A stretch of 64,000 bases of DNA from Aaosphaeria pasadenensis (GCA_022813625.1 JAKLMB010000021.1:310001-374000), one strand, 5' to 3'; positions 22,368 through 32,375 are shown, counted from the first letter of the stretch. The notes: generated by a model not told the origin, from the letters alone. A program made the numbers and translations.

Positions 22368-23348
22368 CTACGACGCTTTCTCGTGCAGGAACCGCCACAC
22401 ACCATCTGTCGCGGCGTTTATAGTGGCTATCTGTGTCTCATCCACCGCTGCAGCAACGTGAGGCGTGCCCACAAATCTTTCACAGTTCCAAAGCCGTTCA
22501 TACTTGTCCAGTGTTGGCGGTTCTTCCACGTGGCAATCGAAACCGGCTCCCCAGATCAACTCTTCCTCCAAAGCCTTCGCCAGATCATCTTCGTTGACTA
22601 TTCCACCACGCGCTGTATTGAGTAGAATTGCATTACGTTTCATGAGCTTCATCTGCTCGTACGCAATCAGATCTTTTGTAGTGGCTGTCAGCGGCACATG
22701 CACTGTTACAACATCTGCCACTTGCAAGAGTTCCTCCAGTGTATGTACTCTCATGTGCGCGATTGATTTCCAGCCAGCACCATCCTCTGGCCAGTATGGG
22801 TCATAAGCAACGATAGAGGCTCTAAGCCCACCCACGAACATGCGAGAGACCGCTTGCCCGATGTTACCCATACCAATGACGCCAACGGTCTTATTCGACA
22901 AAAGCAGGCCCGAGATCGTTTCCTTGCGGATGACTTCGCCCTGGATTCTCTGCCGCGTTACCAAGCTTGGTACCTGTCGTGCCACACTGAAGGCTAGACA
23001 GAGTGTCATTTCAGCAACAGCACCTGCATTCACTCCGGGTGTGTTGCAGATCTTCACGCCGCGGCGCTCGCAGGCTGCGACATCGACTTTGTCAAGGCCA
23101 ACGCCTTGTTTCCCGATCACCCGAAGTTGCGGGGCAGCAGCAAGATCCGCGTCCGTTATGTAGTAGTCCTTTATGAGTATCGCTGTCGCTTTGTTGCGCC
23201 AGTTGGCGGCTTCCGGGTCGGTGTGGAGGATACAATCGAAGAGAGACTGCGCGTATTTAACAGCCGTTGGATGGAACTCGCTGAGGATATACAATTTCTT
23301 GCGATCCTTTGTGTATGTAGATTCGGTATTGGACAGAAATGGAGCCAT
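22368..23348 (-). CDS. D-2-hydroxyacid dehydrogenase, SerA-like (326 aa)
   Basis: Single exon. The frame is open up to 23510, but the ATG at 23348 (MAPFLSNTES) places the start where this family normally begins. The NAD-binding motif is GVIGMGNIG (residues 157-164). Catalytic residues are Arg247 (NTARGGIV), Glu276 (HVEEPP) and His297 (VGTPHVAAA). Residues GKQGVGLDKVDV, about 80-90, match the phosphoglycerate/hydroxypyruvate dehydrogenase branch. The enzyme should interconvert a 2-oxoacid and a D-2-hydroxyacid using NAD(P)H. At 326 aa it lacks the C-terminal ACT/regulatory domain of biosynthetic SerA, so a catabolic or side-pathway role is more likely than serine synthesis. It is divergent from the HpcH/HpaI aldolase and shares 467 bp of promoter with it. 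Confidence 0.9.
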   Translation of the reverse strand: MAPFLSNTESTYTKDRKKLYILSEFHPTAVKYAQSLFDCILHTDPEAANWRNKATAILIKDYYITDADLAAAPQLRVIGKQGVGLDKVDVAACERRGVKICNTPGVNAGAVAEMTLCLAFSVARQVPSLVTRQRIQGEVIRKETISGLLLSNKTVGVIGMGNIGQAVSRMFVGGLRASIVAYDPYWPEDGAGWKSIAHMRVHTLEELLQVADVVTVHVPLTATTKDLIAYEQMKLMKRNAILLNTARGGIVNEDDLAKALEEELIWGAGFDCHVEEPPTLDKYERLWNCERFVGTPHVAAAVDETQIATINAATDGVWRFLHEKAS

Positions 23349-23815
23349 GCTGTTTAGTGGGCTATAGAAAATAAGATATCGAAGGCCTCCAAAGTCTTTG
23401 GTTGTAGAAGTAAAGTGCAAAGATAAAGCTTCAGTACTTGAGGACCCAGTGCGCTGCCTGACAAAAACATCCGTGGGGACTTTATAATCGTGAGATCCCA
23501 TGGAAATCATTGTGCCGACTTATCTCCCGGCATATGTCCTCATAATTTACGATAGGAACTTTCCATTCTTGGAGGTGGATCTCCAGGATCGGACGGTTGG
23601 CCGCGCGGGTTGAGATGCGAAGTCGCGGTACTTGTTTCGGACGAACCACCGAGCAACAGTAGCAGAACAATTCAACTTGTTCGTTACCAAAATGGTCCAT
23701 ATAATTGCTCGCGGAGAACAATTTTCACAATCTAAAACTGTTTTCAACATTTTTGCTTAACATATCGTTCAATGATCTCCGTATCATCGAGACACCGTAC
23801 CTGTACTATTTTACG
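23349..23815. promoter_or_regulatory. Bidirectional promoter, dehydrogenase / HpcH aldolase
   Basis: 467 bp lie between divergent start codons. It holds a CGG-N4-CCG palindrome at 23594-23603, about 210-245 bp from each ATG, and a CGG-N8-CCG arrangement just downstream near 23635-23649. One shared site could control both enzymes. Confidence 0.7.
23591..23603. promoter_or_regulatory. Candidate Zn2Cys6 site GGACGGTTGGCCG
   Basis: CGG and CCG triplets are separated by TTGG, so a CGG-N4-CCG inverted repeat. The full 13-mer recurs exactly at 26816-26828. Binding is inferred, not shown. Confidence 0.6.
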
Positions 23816-24746
23816 ATGTCGATTGTCAACGCATTGCAAACTACAACAGCCACTGGCGGACTCTGCAAGGTTAGCTAAGACCTTTGTTTGAACGAGAAAA
23901 GCACGGGCTAGAACAAGAAGCTAATACTGCAAAACAGGCGTTCGGTATCAGACTGGTCACAAACCCAGCAGTCGTCCAACTTGCACAGAACAATGGATTC
24001 GATGCCTTATTCATCGACCTTGAACACTCCACACTTTCTATTGATGACGCCAGTCAGCATTGCTCTGTGGCACTGCAGATTGGCATCACTCCTTTCATCC
24101 GCGTTCCATACCAGTGTGGCAATGGCTTCGTCCAAAGGGTGATGGATGGTGGTGCGATGGGTGTAGTGTTTCCGCACATTCACAACAAAGGTAGGCATCC
24201 GAACTCTCCACTCCCCCCAAAAATATGAGACATTAGATCTAAATAAATCTTCTAGTGGATGCCGAGGCAGCCGTTTCGATATCGAAATACCCGCCCATTG
24301 GAACCCGCTCCATGACCGGGCAACTCCCCCTTTTCCGTCTCCGCCCAACACCAGTTCACTCAATCGTCGAGCAGACCAACTCCCACGGATCTTCTGTGAT
24401 TCTGATGATTGAAACAGCAGAGAGCATCGAAAATATACAACAAATTGCAGCAGTGGAGCATGTAGACGTGCTCTTGATAGGCTCAAACGACTTGGCGATC
24501 GAGTTGGGTGTGCCTGGGCAATTTAGGAGCGACGAGTTCCGATCCGCCCTCGAGAAAGTAAGCTCAGCATGTAGAGACAATGGAAAGGTCTTTGGGTTGG
24601 CGGGCATCTATGATACGCCGGATATACAGGAATGGGCTGTGAACACACTTAGCGCTGGATTCATGCTGGTACAACAGGACTCTGGTCTCTTGAGTGGAGC
24701 TGGAAAAAAGGCAAGGGAAGCAGTTGATGCTTTCATCAAAAGGTAA
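23816..24746 (+). CDS. HpcH/HpaI-family aldolase (265 aa)
   Basis: Three exons in phase: 23816-23869, 23938-24190 and 24256-24746. The TIM-barrel active site of class II pyruvate aldolases is complete: His48 in FIDLEHSTLS (general base), Arg73 in PFIRVPY, Glu156 in LMIETAES and Asp181 in LIGSNDLA (the metal ligands). Enzymes of this family reversibly cleave 4-hydroxy-2-oxoacids to pyruvate (or oxaloacetate/hydroxypyruvate analogues) and an aldehyde. In fungi the 2-keto-3-deoxy-L-rhamnonate aldolase belongs here, but neighbouring rhamnose genes are absent, so that role is not claimed. Intron 1 has donor GTTAGC and a GCTAATAC branch site. No targeting signal is seen. Confidence 0.9.
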
Positions 24747-24780
24747 ATGGGCAGGTGTCGATAATCTCTGAATTGTATTT

Positions 24781-26805
24781 TCATGAAGCTGTTCTACTGT
24801 AAAATAGACACAACCCGACCAATGCAAATTTCCTCACGTAGACTGGTCCAATCTTCCTTATGAGCACTTCCAAATCCCGCAGCTCGGTTTGAACTATTTC
24901 CTGCAACACATCGACCTGACGATGCTTGTACACCCGACGCAAGCGCTCTATCAGGAGCCGGTACTCTTGCAAACGAGGGAACTGGCGCCCCACAATCTCC
25001 AGTTTCTGACATGCAATGTCCAAAATTTGACTCGGATGAAGTGCGCATGCATCGCTGGCAACTGACCCCGGAGTGCCTATTTGGTCCGCTATGCTGCCTA
25101 GTGGCAGTATATTGTCTGGCTGCGATGGCGCCGAGGAGAGTACTAGCTGGCAATGAAGGGTAGCGAGCGCCAGCGAGAACGCGCTATAACCAGTGGTAGC
25201 TGATAGGTAATGACGCCCACTCATGTGGCGCCTGTCAAGGCTTTTCGCGACTGCTTGACAAATGTTCAAGAGCTTAAGTTTGCTGCTGCGCTTTACCTCG
25301 CATTCGAACATCTCCCGCGCAGCATCGCTGTGGATTCTCTCTTGGGACTCTTGACCAAGACGGCTCAGGTTCGTCTCCACACGATCAAAGGAGCTTTCCG
25401 AAACTATGTAGCACAAAGCATTTCGGAGCATCAGTGTATGATAAAGGGAGGTTTGGTGGAGGTGTGCTTCTCTGTTCGAATGATTTCCAAGAGCGGGACT
25501 TGAAGCCCTCCAGAAGATCAAATTACTCAAGTGTGAATCCGGACCGAGCTGAACAGTATGACTTGCAGCTGAAGATAGCATCCGTGCATACCGGAACAAA
25601 TGAACTTGAGAAGCTTCCTGGGAAGTCAAATTCGGAGACGCTTGATCTTCTCCGGGGAGCTTAACCGAGATATAGGGGTCATCTATAGAGTATGGTCTAT
25701 CCAGAGCCGCGCATATCAGTCGGTCCAGGAAATAGCAGCCCCAGAAAGCCCATCGGTGTTCTTGCATCTCCTCAATTCCAAGCGTATTCGATTGGTCATT
25801 CAGTGGTTCCTGGTGATACCCTAGGGCAATGCATTTGTTCATTGCAAACCCAATGAGATGCCAGGCTGATCCAGCTGCTGAGCAGTGCATCGAGAAAATC
25901 ACAAGTAGGTGCAGGCACTGAATGATATCGACACCATCTTCTTTCGCAAAGACACGATCGAGTAGTTCCATGCACTTCGCCAAAATATGAATCGAAACAA
26001 ACGACCCTTGCGATATTGGATAGTCTTCAGATATTAGAGGAACTATGCCGATAGTCATGTACGCCATGAATATGTGGGACGGGTCCTTGGAAAGCACTCG
26101 ACGATAGTATGATTCATCTGAATCAGTGATCGCGTCAATACCAGACCGAACCTTGGCCAGAGAGAGACGGGGGAAGCGAAAGTCCACCGTTACCATGTAT
26201 GTGTCCAACGCTTTGAGTGCTTCCTCACGACGAATGCTTAGCCTACTTCTCTTGCTACTTGGCTGTCGTATGTATTGTGCTATCCCGTCCCAAAGGGAAT
26301 CAACGCGAGACGTCTCTTCGGGATTTCCTCCGTATGTCTCGGTCATGCCAGCAATAATGCGGGGCATGGATAGTTGCTTCAGGAATTCACCGGTCCTACT
26401 ACGCGGCTCAGCCAGAGCACTCATGGACAGCGCATTCATGTCCATATCTCCGCGCTCGAGTAATGGGTCGGGTTGAATCGTGTCAGCGGAGGCGTCAACG
26501 CTATGGGCTGCCTCATCAGTGGGCAGACTGGAGCTGGCGTGGCCATCGTTTCCACTTATTTTTGCCTCCAAGTAGGCAATTCTCTCTTGGAGTGCAGTCA
26601 CGTATCCTTTGCGGGTAATTTCTTTGTCGTTCAGTTGTATAACGTTATTTTCTCGATTTGATTCATTGCACACCGACCCTGATTCAAGGCATTGACTGCA
26701 AGATGGTAGCTTGCGATCACATCTTTGCTTGCGACGTGAACATCTTTCGCAGGCAAAGTTTCGTCGACTTGGGTCGTCACCACCTTCTGTGAATTGGGCC
26801 GACAT
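24781..26805 (-). CDS. Zn2Cys6 transcription factor (cluster regulator 2, 674 aa)
   Basis: Intronless. The zinc cluster is close to the N-terminus with Cys19, 22, 29, 36, 39 and 46 (FACERCSRRKQRCDRKLPSC). A heptad-like helix follows (GYVTALQERIAYLEAKISG), then the fungal-specific domain (FRFPRLSLAKVR, AWHLIGFAMNKCIALGYHQEP, HRWAFWGCYFLDRLICAALDRPYSIDDP). This arrangement suits a homodimer on inverted CGG triplets. Its own promoter, shared with the MFS gene, contains two CGG-N4-CCG sites, one only 14 bp before its ATG. Autoregulation is therefore plausible. The lack of introns contrasts with regulator 1, so the two are not recent duplicates. Confidence 0.9.
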   Translation of the reverse strand: MSAQFTEGGDDPSRRNFACERCSRRKQRCDRKLPSCSQCLESGSVCNESNRENNVIQLNDKEITRKGYVTALQERIAYLEAKISGNDGHASSSLPTDEAAHSVDASADTIQPDPLLERGDMDMNALSMSALAEPRSRTGEFLKQLSMPRIIAGMTETYGGNPEETSRVDSLWDGIAQYIRQPSSKRSRLSIRREEALKALDTYMVTVDFRFPRLSLAKVRSGIDAITDSDESYYRRVLSKDPSHIFMAYMTIGIVPLISEDYPISQGSFVSIHILAKCMELLDRVFAKEDGVDIIQCLHLLVIFSMHCSAAGSAWHLIGFAMNKCIALGYHQEPLNDQSNTLGIEEMQEHRWAFWGCYFLDRLICAALDRPYSIDDPYISVKLPGEDQASPNLTSQEASQVHLFRYARMLSSAASHTVQLGPDSHLSNLIFWRASSPALGNHSNREAHLHQTSLYHTLMLRNALCYIVSESSFDRVETNLSRLGQESQERIHSDAAREMFECEVKRSSKLKLLNICQAVAKSLDRRHMSGRHYLSATTGYSAFSLALATLHCQLVLSSAPSQPDNILPLGSIADQIGTPGSVASDACALHPSQILDIACQKLEIVGRQFPRLQEYRLLIERLRRVYKHRQVDVLQEIVQTELRDLEVLIRKIGPVYVRKFALVGLCLFYSRTAS

Positions 26806-26815
26806 TTAGAGCGTT

Positions 26816-26828
26816 GGACGGTTGGCCG
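26816..26828. promoter_or_regulatory. Candidate Zn2Cys6 site GGACGGTTGGCCG (copy 2)
   Basis: Identical 13-mer to 23591-23603, containing CGG-TTGG-CCG, immediately upstream of the regulator 2 ATG. If transcribed as 5' leader, binding there could repress rather than activate that gene. Confidence 0.6.
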
Positions 26829-27098
26829 GGGAAGATGTTGGGGTACTCCAAGCTTGTAATGGGGTAACTTCCAAATCGAACGATGCGGGGAATGTCATGC
26901 TATCTATTTGGGCTTGAATTAAGTTTCGTCTCAATGTCCATGGCGCACAAGAATAAGAGATCCCGACTCCATGGTGGTTGGAAAGTTTTGCCCCCGTGGG
27001 GTTCGGACGCATGGCCGAAGCCTAGCATTTCCTTCTTACCCGATTAAGCACAGTTTCCCCAGATTTCTATAATGCCCTTCTCCGCAAAGTACCTCGGG

Positions 27099-27108
27099 CG
27101 GAGGCCCG
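27099..27108. promoter_or_regulatory. Candidate Zn2Cys6 site CGG-AGGC-CCG
   Basis: CGG-N4-CCG inverted repeat about 184 bp upstream of the MFS start, within a GC-rich palindrome. It shares spacing, but not spacer sequence, with the other sites. Confidence 0.5.
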
Positions 27109-27291
27109 CCCGTCGAAGATAGCTGTAGCAATCAGAGCCATCGAAACATTTCCATCATGGCCGTGATCAATACATAAAAGAGCACACGCTGGTCATGGCC
27201 ATTCGTTTTCCACTCGTCACTCAATCTACCTTGACTGACAAACGACGACTACTTCCATCACATCTTTCATAGATCAGCTTTACAACAGAAA

Positions 27292-28960
27292 ATGGCAGCT
27301 CAGTATTCTGAGGGCAAGACTCCCGAGGCAGCGTTTGTAGAGGACTCATCTGATCCGCGAAATTCCTTGGAGAAGGTGAGTTGATCAAAAATTCGAGAAT
27401 GTCGATAAGGAGTAACATTTGCGAATACAGGGTGTTATCAACGGCAATGAGCACGCTGTTGAGGACCGCTTCCTTGGACAGGAGAAATCTTCTGCCAACA
27501 AAACTTTGCTACGCAAACAAGACTTCCGCTTGATTCCCATCTGTGCCACCATGTATCTGTTGGCGTATTTAGATCGCTCCAACATCGGGAATGCCAAGGT
27601 CATGAACTCGGAAGAGGGACACGATCTAATGACCGAGACAAACATCTCAGGAACCCAATACGCCATTGCGCTTATGGTTTTCCTGATTGCCTACACTCTT
27701 TTCGAAGTCCCCGCCAACACGTTCCTCAAGCGTCTTGGTCCATCAAAATGGTTCGCCTTGCTGCTTTGCTGCTGGGGCACCATATCAATGTGCCTCGGTG
27801 CTGTGCATAACTATGCTGGCCTAACTGCTGCAAGATTCATGTTGGGCATATTCGAAGCTGGCCTAGCACCTGGTCTTGCATATTACATTTCCTTCTGGTA
27901 CCGAGCAAATGAACGATCACTTCGATTGGCGTTCATTTATTCAACGGCGACCCTTGCGGGTGCATTTGGTGGTTTGATTGCATATGGAATCTCCCATATG
28001 AACCAGGTGGCGGGAATATCTGGATGGAGGTGGCGTACGTAAAGTCTTAGGTGTTTATGCTACCAAAAATGCTAACTCGATGGTTTAGTTTTCATCCTTG
28101 AAGGAGCACCATCAGTTCTATTCGGCATCTTTATTTTCTTCTACCTACCAGATTATCCGGAGACAGCAAAATTCTTGACAACTGAGGAGAAGGAACTCGC
28201 AGTGCTGCGAATGGAGCACAATGGCTCCAAGGGCAACGCGGCACATATGACATGGGCAGATGCAAAAGAAGTGCTCACGGATTGGAGACTTTATATCCAT
28301 TATATTGTCTACTTTTCCAAGTCATGCCCGTTCTCTAGCTTGTCCTTGTTCACGCCTTCCATCACCAAAGGTCTTGGTTATAGTTCCCTTCAAGCCCAAC
28401 TGATGACTGTTCCACCCTGTGAGTATTACTTCTCAAAGGTCCATTTTTCGGACTACAGAGCGATTCGAAATGGCTAATCTAATACAGATGCTGCCGCCTT
28501 TGTCGTCACAATCTTGCTTTCATTCTACTGCGATAGATACGAAGCACGCGCAATGACTACAATCGGTCTAATGCTTGTCGGTGCCGCCGGATTTATCGGC
28601 TCTGCATGTCTTCCTCCGACTTCCTATACCTCAAGATACGCCTGTCTTGTGATCGCGGCCTGTGGAACATTCGCTACTATCCCCATTCTTCTAGGGTGGT
28701 TGTCTGCAAATCTTCGTTCCACATCTGCCCAGGGCCTTGCGCTGGCACTCAATATATCTTTTGGCGCTCCTGGCCAAATCTTGGGCGTCTGGATCTATAA
28801 AGGTTCGGAGCAGAAGAAGGGCTATCCAACAGGCCACTGGATCAATGGAGCGCTCTTGCTTGTTGGATCGGTGCTCACCGGTACTCTGGTCGCACTGTAC
28901 ACCTATCGCAATAGGAGAATCGATAAGGGATTGGTGGTTGATAAGAAGTGGGCATTGTGA
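27292..28960 (+). CDS. MFS transporter, Dal5-like anion:cation symporter (496 aa)
   Basis: Four exons in phase: 27292-27375, 27431-28034, 28089-28418 and 28488-28960. The protein has about twelve hydrophobic segments. Family signatures include LLRKQDFRLIPICATMYLLA, LDRSNIGNAKV in TM1, EVPANTFLKRLGPSKWF, ARFMLGIFEAGLAPGLAYYI, SFWYRANERSLR and GWRWLFILEGAPS. These mark the allantoate/nicotinate/tartrate branch that imports organic anions with protons at the plasma membrane. The N-terminus is acidic and cytosolic. It is the only transporter in the block and likely brings in the cluster substrate, which suggests a carboxylated compound. The exact substrate cannot be inferred. Confidence 0.92.
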
Positions 28961-29426
28961 GGGTCTTTCGATTGAAAAGCAAGACTCTGACACTACGATT
29001 ATGAAGACGAGACTTTGGTAAATGTTAAAAAAAAAGGAAGCTATCAAATATATCTCTACTATTGACAACTTAGTGCTGGTTAAAATGCATTATTGTAAGA
29101 TGTCGTGAGCATCTGGTCGACGTTCTGTGAACTTTTAAATGCATTACTAACATATCGTTAATCAATATTATAACTGCCCAAGTAGTCACTAATCACGACA
29201 GCAATGAACACTTTGAAGACCAAAGCTAAACTTTGACACTGTTTCTCTTAACTTTGACCAATATCATCAAGATGATAAGTTCGTTCGGGTTCATTGCTAT
29301 AGTGGGATGAAATTTCCTTGTGTCACTGCATGCACACTTGGAATACCAGAACAGATCATGTAGTTTCAATGATGGTAGCAATCGGGCGGAAAATTAAAGT
29401 AAATACTCATTAATAACCCAGTAATT
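28961..29426. other. Convergent intergenic region, MFS / class II aldolase
   Basis: AT-rich 3' region of two convergent genes. It includes an A-run near 29027-29036 and AACTTTGACC-like repeats near 29210-29260. No gene is seen. Confidence 0.55.
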
Positions 29427-30361
29427 CTACATCATAGGCGGTGTTCCTAACCTATTCTCATATTGCCCACTCCTTTCTACTTCCCTCACCCATTGCTTCC
29501 ATGGCTTAAACACAATCCACGAATTCATGTTCTTACTATCAAACATTTCCTGCTTGTTCAAATACTGCACGCTTCCGCCTGTGGCCCCTGACACCAGCAA
29601 AGCTTTGGTCTGCACTCTTGCATTACTTGCTGCGTAATAGGCGTAATCAACCACCTGCTCAATCGATGTCCCAACGGCGACAAACCCATGGCCTCGCTGC
29701 AGAGCAATGGTATGCAAAGGAGACGTAGGCTGAGAAGCATTAACGCCGAGCTTATCGGCGAGTGCTGCTCCTAGGGGAACTGTGTTCACCAGGAAATCGC
29801 GGGCGTCGCCGTCATTGTAAACACTCTCAATATCAAAGTTGGGAATGCCATCGCCTGCTCACATCAAACTTATATTCGTACAGTCTAGAAGACTATAGTC
29901 CACGTACCTAGAAAACCACCCATGTGATACACCGGCTTCAAAGGGACACTTCCAAGTACTGTGTATGGTAGTATGTCTTCCGAATGGCTGTGAATTACTG
30001 CGTTTATGTCCGGATATTTCTTCAAGATCTCGCTGTGTATGTATCTTTCTGCATATCCTCCTTGGGTGCCGTTCACTGGAGAACTATCTTCAATGAGGTA
30101 CTCGCCAATATCCTCCAATCCGGATACCACGGCTGGCCCTAGTTGGAGAGCGATGAAGTATGTAGAGTTGTCATTTGGATTTCGTACTGATATGTGTCCC
30201 ATGGAGTCGAGTATGTTGTGGTAATGGAGAATATGATTTGCGGTGATGAGGCTACTGAGTGTAGCTGTGAGGTTGACCATATTGGACGGTTCGCTGGAAA
30301 GTATGGATTGAGGACCACCAAAAATGGCTGGGAGAAACTTGAAAAATGCCGGACTAAGCAT
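29427..30361 (-). CDS. Class II aldolase/adducin-family protein (293 aa)
   Basis: Two exons: 30361-29908 and 29854-29427. The zinc site of class II aldolases is present: His124 and His126 in AVIHSHSED plus His207 in QRGHGFVAVG. A conserved HISVRNPND block lies near 56-64, and the family acid in GYAERYIHSEI near 105. Family enzymes act on sugar phosphates or related hydroxy-oxo acids by retro-aldol cleavage, epimerisation or decarboxylation. The first 27 residues are hydrophobic (MLSPAFFKFLPAIFGGPQS), signal-peptide-like, as in a known group of fungal members that appear to enter the secretory pathway. An alternative start at Met28 would be cytosolic. The gene closes the accessory block on its right side and has an upstream CGG-N4-CCG site. 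Confidence 0.88.
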
Positions 30362-30852
30362 GACTGGTGGTATGTCCTGCCTACTGTCTCGTGATGTCAG
30401 TCATTGAAGGGAGGTTCCTCTGCCAAGGCAAAGAATGCAGGGTTGCAAATGGGAGTTCGGAATCTGGATGTTGTACCGCGTTACTACGTGTACTACTTTC
30501 AGGGACGACCAATTCCCTGGAACCACACTCGTTCGGACGACCGGCAAGAATCCTTCAAAAGTGGGATGAAGAGAGAATATGTGTTCAGGTAAAATCGAAG
30601 ATTGAATATTGATGGCTTTTATGATTTAGAAATGCTAAGAAAAAAGGTATCAGAAATCGTAACCTTCTTATGCCTGCGAAACCTGTTGACGCCTGACTCC
30701 GGGCCCTGCTCGTTTATCCAGCTCAACATAGTGATTGCCGCGCTAGGGGCGGAATATGCTGTGCTCTAGGAGACATGTTCTTGATATGACACTCCATGAT
30801 CTTGGGAAGAGATTGGGCCGTCTATGACTCTTTTTAAACCAATGAAGCCACC
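30362..30852. promoter_or_regulatory. Promoter region of class II aldolase gene
   Basis: 491 bp between the aldolase start and the end of the Rlp24 gene. A CGG-N4-CCG site is at 30534-30543. A short T/A-rich part near 30600-30660 could be the Rlp24 3' region. Confidence 0.6.
30534..30543. promoter_or_regulatory. Candidate Zn2Cys6 site CGG-ACGA-CCG
   Basis: CGG-N4-CCG inverted repeat about 173 bp upstream of the class II aldolase ATG. The preceding TTCGGACGA also occurs near 23634 in the dehydrogenase/HpcH promoter. Confidence 0.5.
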
Positions 30853-31645
30853 TTAAGCATCGATATCCATCCGCTCGATGCCACCACCGACCTTCATCCG
30901 CAGCTTCTTCTTGTTCTTCATCTTCGGTAACTCCTCTTCCATGTCACTCTCGAGCTCGCTGTCCTCGACACCCATAGCCTCAAGCTCCTTCCTCCTCTTC
31001 TCAACCCTCTCCTTGACCTTCTGGACGTCAACCTCCATGGTGTCTTCTTCGACGCCGAGAATAGGCTTCTCGGTACGCAGGTTGGGCGGCAGCAAGTGCT
31101 GGTTCTCCTCGACAAGTTTGCGGTCCTCCTCGAGTTGTCGTTGCTTGTTGCCGCGCATGCGGGCCTTGTAGAAGGCACGCTCGCGACGAGACCGAATCTC
31201 CGAAACACGCGCCATGGCCTTGAGTGTAGTCTGGATATGCTCGCGGTTGTACCTGACGGGAACGTTGCGGCGTTGAGAGAAGGCCAATGTGCTGTCGACG
31301 GTCATTTCCTTGCCATGCGCCTTGCGGAACGCCTTGGTCCATCCGAGTTTGCGCGGGTTGCGCTTCATTTTAAAGTTCTGTTAAAGTGCCATTAGCCGCC
31401 GAAATCCGACTCAAAACTGCGGCGGAAAGTATACCTTGTGGCATTTGCTTTTGCAAAACCTGAAAGCCCGAGCATCGTTTCTCACGAAAGTCTGGAAGAA
31501 TTAGATTGAAGATTCAGTGCATGCGACAGCGACACATACGATGCCCTTTGAAGGGTAGACCGGAGCCGAACAGAAGTCTTTGACACATTAGTCTGCATAC
31601 TTGCACATTATTGAGTGCATACTCACAGCAAGTCTCGATTCTCAT
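30853..31645 (-). CDS. rlp24: Ribosome biogenesis protein Rlp24
   Basis: Four exons on the minus strand: 31645-31627, 31577-31540, 31491-31435 and 31377-30853, giving 212 aa. The N-terminal L24e-type zinc ribbon is complete: MRIETCYFCSAPVYPSKGI and FRFCKSKCHKNFKMKRNPRK, with the two CxxC/CxxxC pairs. A basic helical body follows (TKAFRKAHGKEMTVDSTLAF) with a Glu/Lys-rich coiled C-terminus that recruits the AAA-ATPase Drg1 in yeast. Rlp24 is a pre-60S assembly factor exchanged for ribosomal protein L24 in the cytoplasm. The introns (49, 48 and 57 bp) crowd the 5' end, as is common in fungal ribosomal genes. It is divergent from the Pam18 gene. Confidence 0.95.
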
Positions 31646-31869
31646 GGCGCCGGAGTCCTAGTTTTTGGAGATGTATGGAGAAACTGAGGTAGACAAAAGC
31701 TGGTGGGGATAATCGATATTTCGCCGCGCCAAGTCTTCAACTTTTCTCGCACGGACCACATCAAACTCCCGACCCTCCTCCGCAATCTGCATTTTCTATC
31801 AACGATCTACATCCTTCTCGAGAGCCTACAGCTACATTTCTCTTTTCACCGGCAAAATACACAATCGCC
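31646..31869. promoter_or_regulatory. Bidirectional promoter, rlp24 / pam18
   Basis: Only 224 bp separate the ATGs of two divergent housekeeping genes, so they probably share control elements. The sequence before the Pam18 start is pyrimidine-rich. Confidence 0.7.
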
Positions 31870-32375
31870 ATGGCATCCGCGTGGGCAATAGCGCTTGGTC
31901 TTGGTGCCACAGCCTTCTTTGTAAGTGACATTTCTATGGTCTGATTGATTGTAGTAATATGAGGCGAATCTTCGATCAGTAGACATTAGAAAGTAACACA
32001 GATGCTAACAATGCAAATTGTAGGGCCGAGCTGCATATGTTGCAGTGCGACGATCCAGCGCCGCGGGCAGCGCATTGGGCAGAGGATACTACAAGGGTGG
32101 TTTCGAGCCTAAGATGACGAGGAAAGAGGCTGCACTCATTTTGGAGATGCCGTACGTTCTACAACACCCTCCAAGCAGGACTTGTCGCCTGGAACAACCG
32201 AGTGGATTTAGCTGACTTGGGTGAAAATAGTGAGCGCGGCATAACCAAGGAACTTCTCCGCAAGAAGCACCGACAGCTTATGCTGTTGAACCATCCCGAT
32301 CGAGGCGGTAGCCCTTACCTGGCCACGAAAGTCAACGAGGCGAAAGAGCTGCTCGACAAGGAAGTCAAGGGCTAA
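31870..32375 (+). CDS. pam18: Mitochondrial import motor J-protein Pam18/Tim14
   Basis: Three exons in phase: 31870-31920, 32024-32151 and 32231-32375, giving 107 aa. A single N-terminal membrane segment (WAIALGLGATAFFGRAAYVA) is followed by a Gly-rich matrix linker (RGYYKGGFEPKMTRKEAALI). A degenerate J-domain follows with the HPD motif in LMLLNHPDRGGSPYLATKVN. Pam18 stimulates mitochondrial Hsp70 in the presequence translocase motor at the inner membrane. Length and arrangement match filamentous-fungal orthologues, which lack the long intermembrane-space tail of yeast Pam18. Introns are 103 and 79 bp. Confidence 0.93.

Larger units (their letters stand above)
26806..27291. promoter_or_regulatory. 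Bidirectional promoter, regulator 2 / MFS transporter
   Basis: 486 bp between divergent ATGs. Two CGG-N4-CCG palindromes occur, at 26819-26828 and 27099-27108. The second sits inside a longer imperfect palindrome (GGGCGGAGGCCCGCCC) about 184 bp upstream of the transporter start. Confidence 0.7.
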
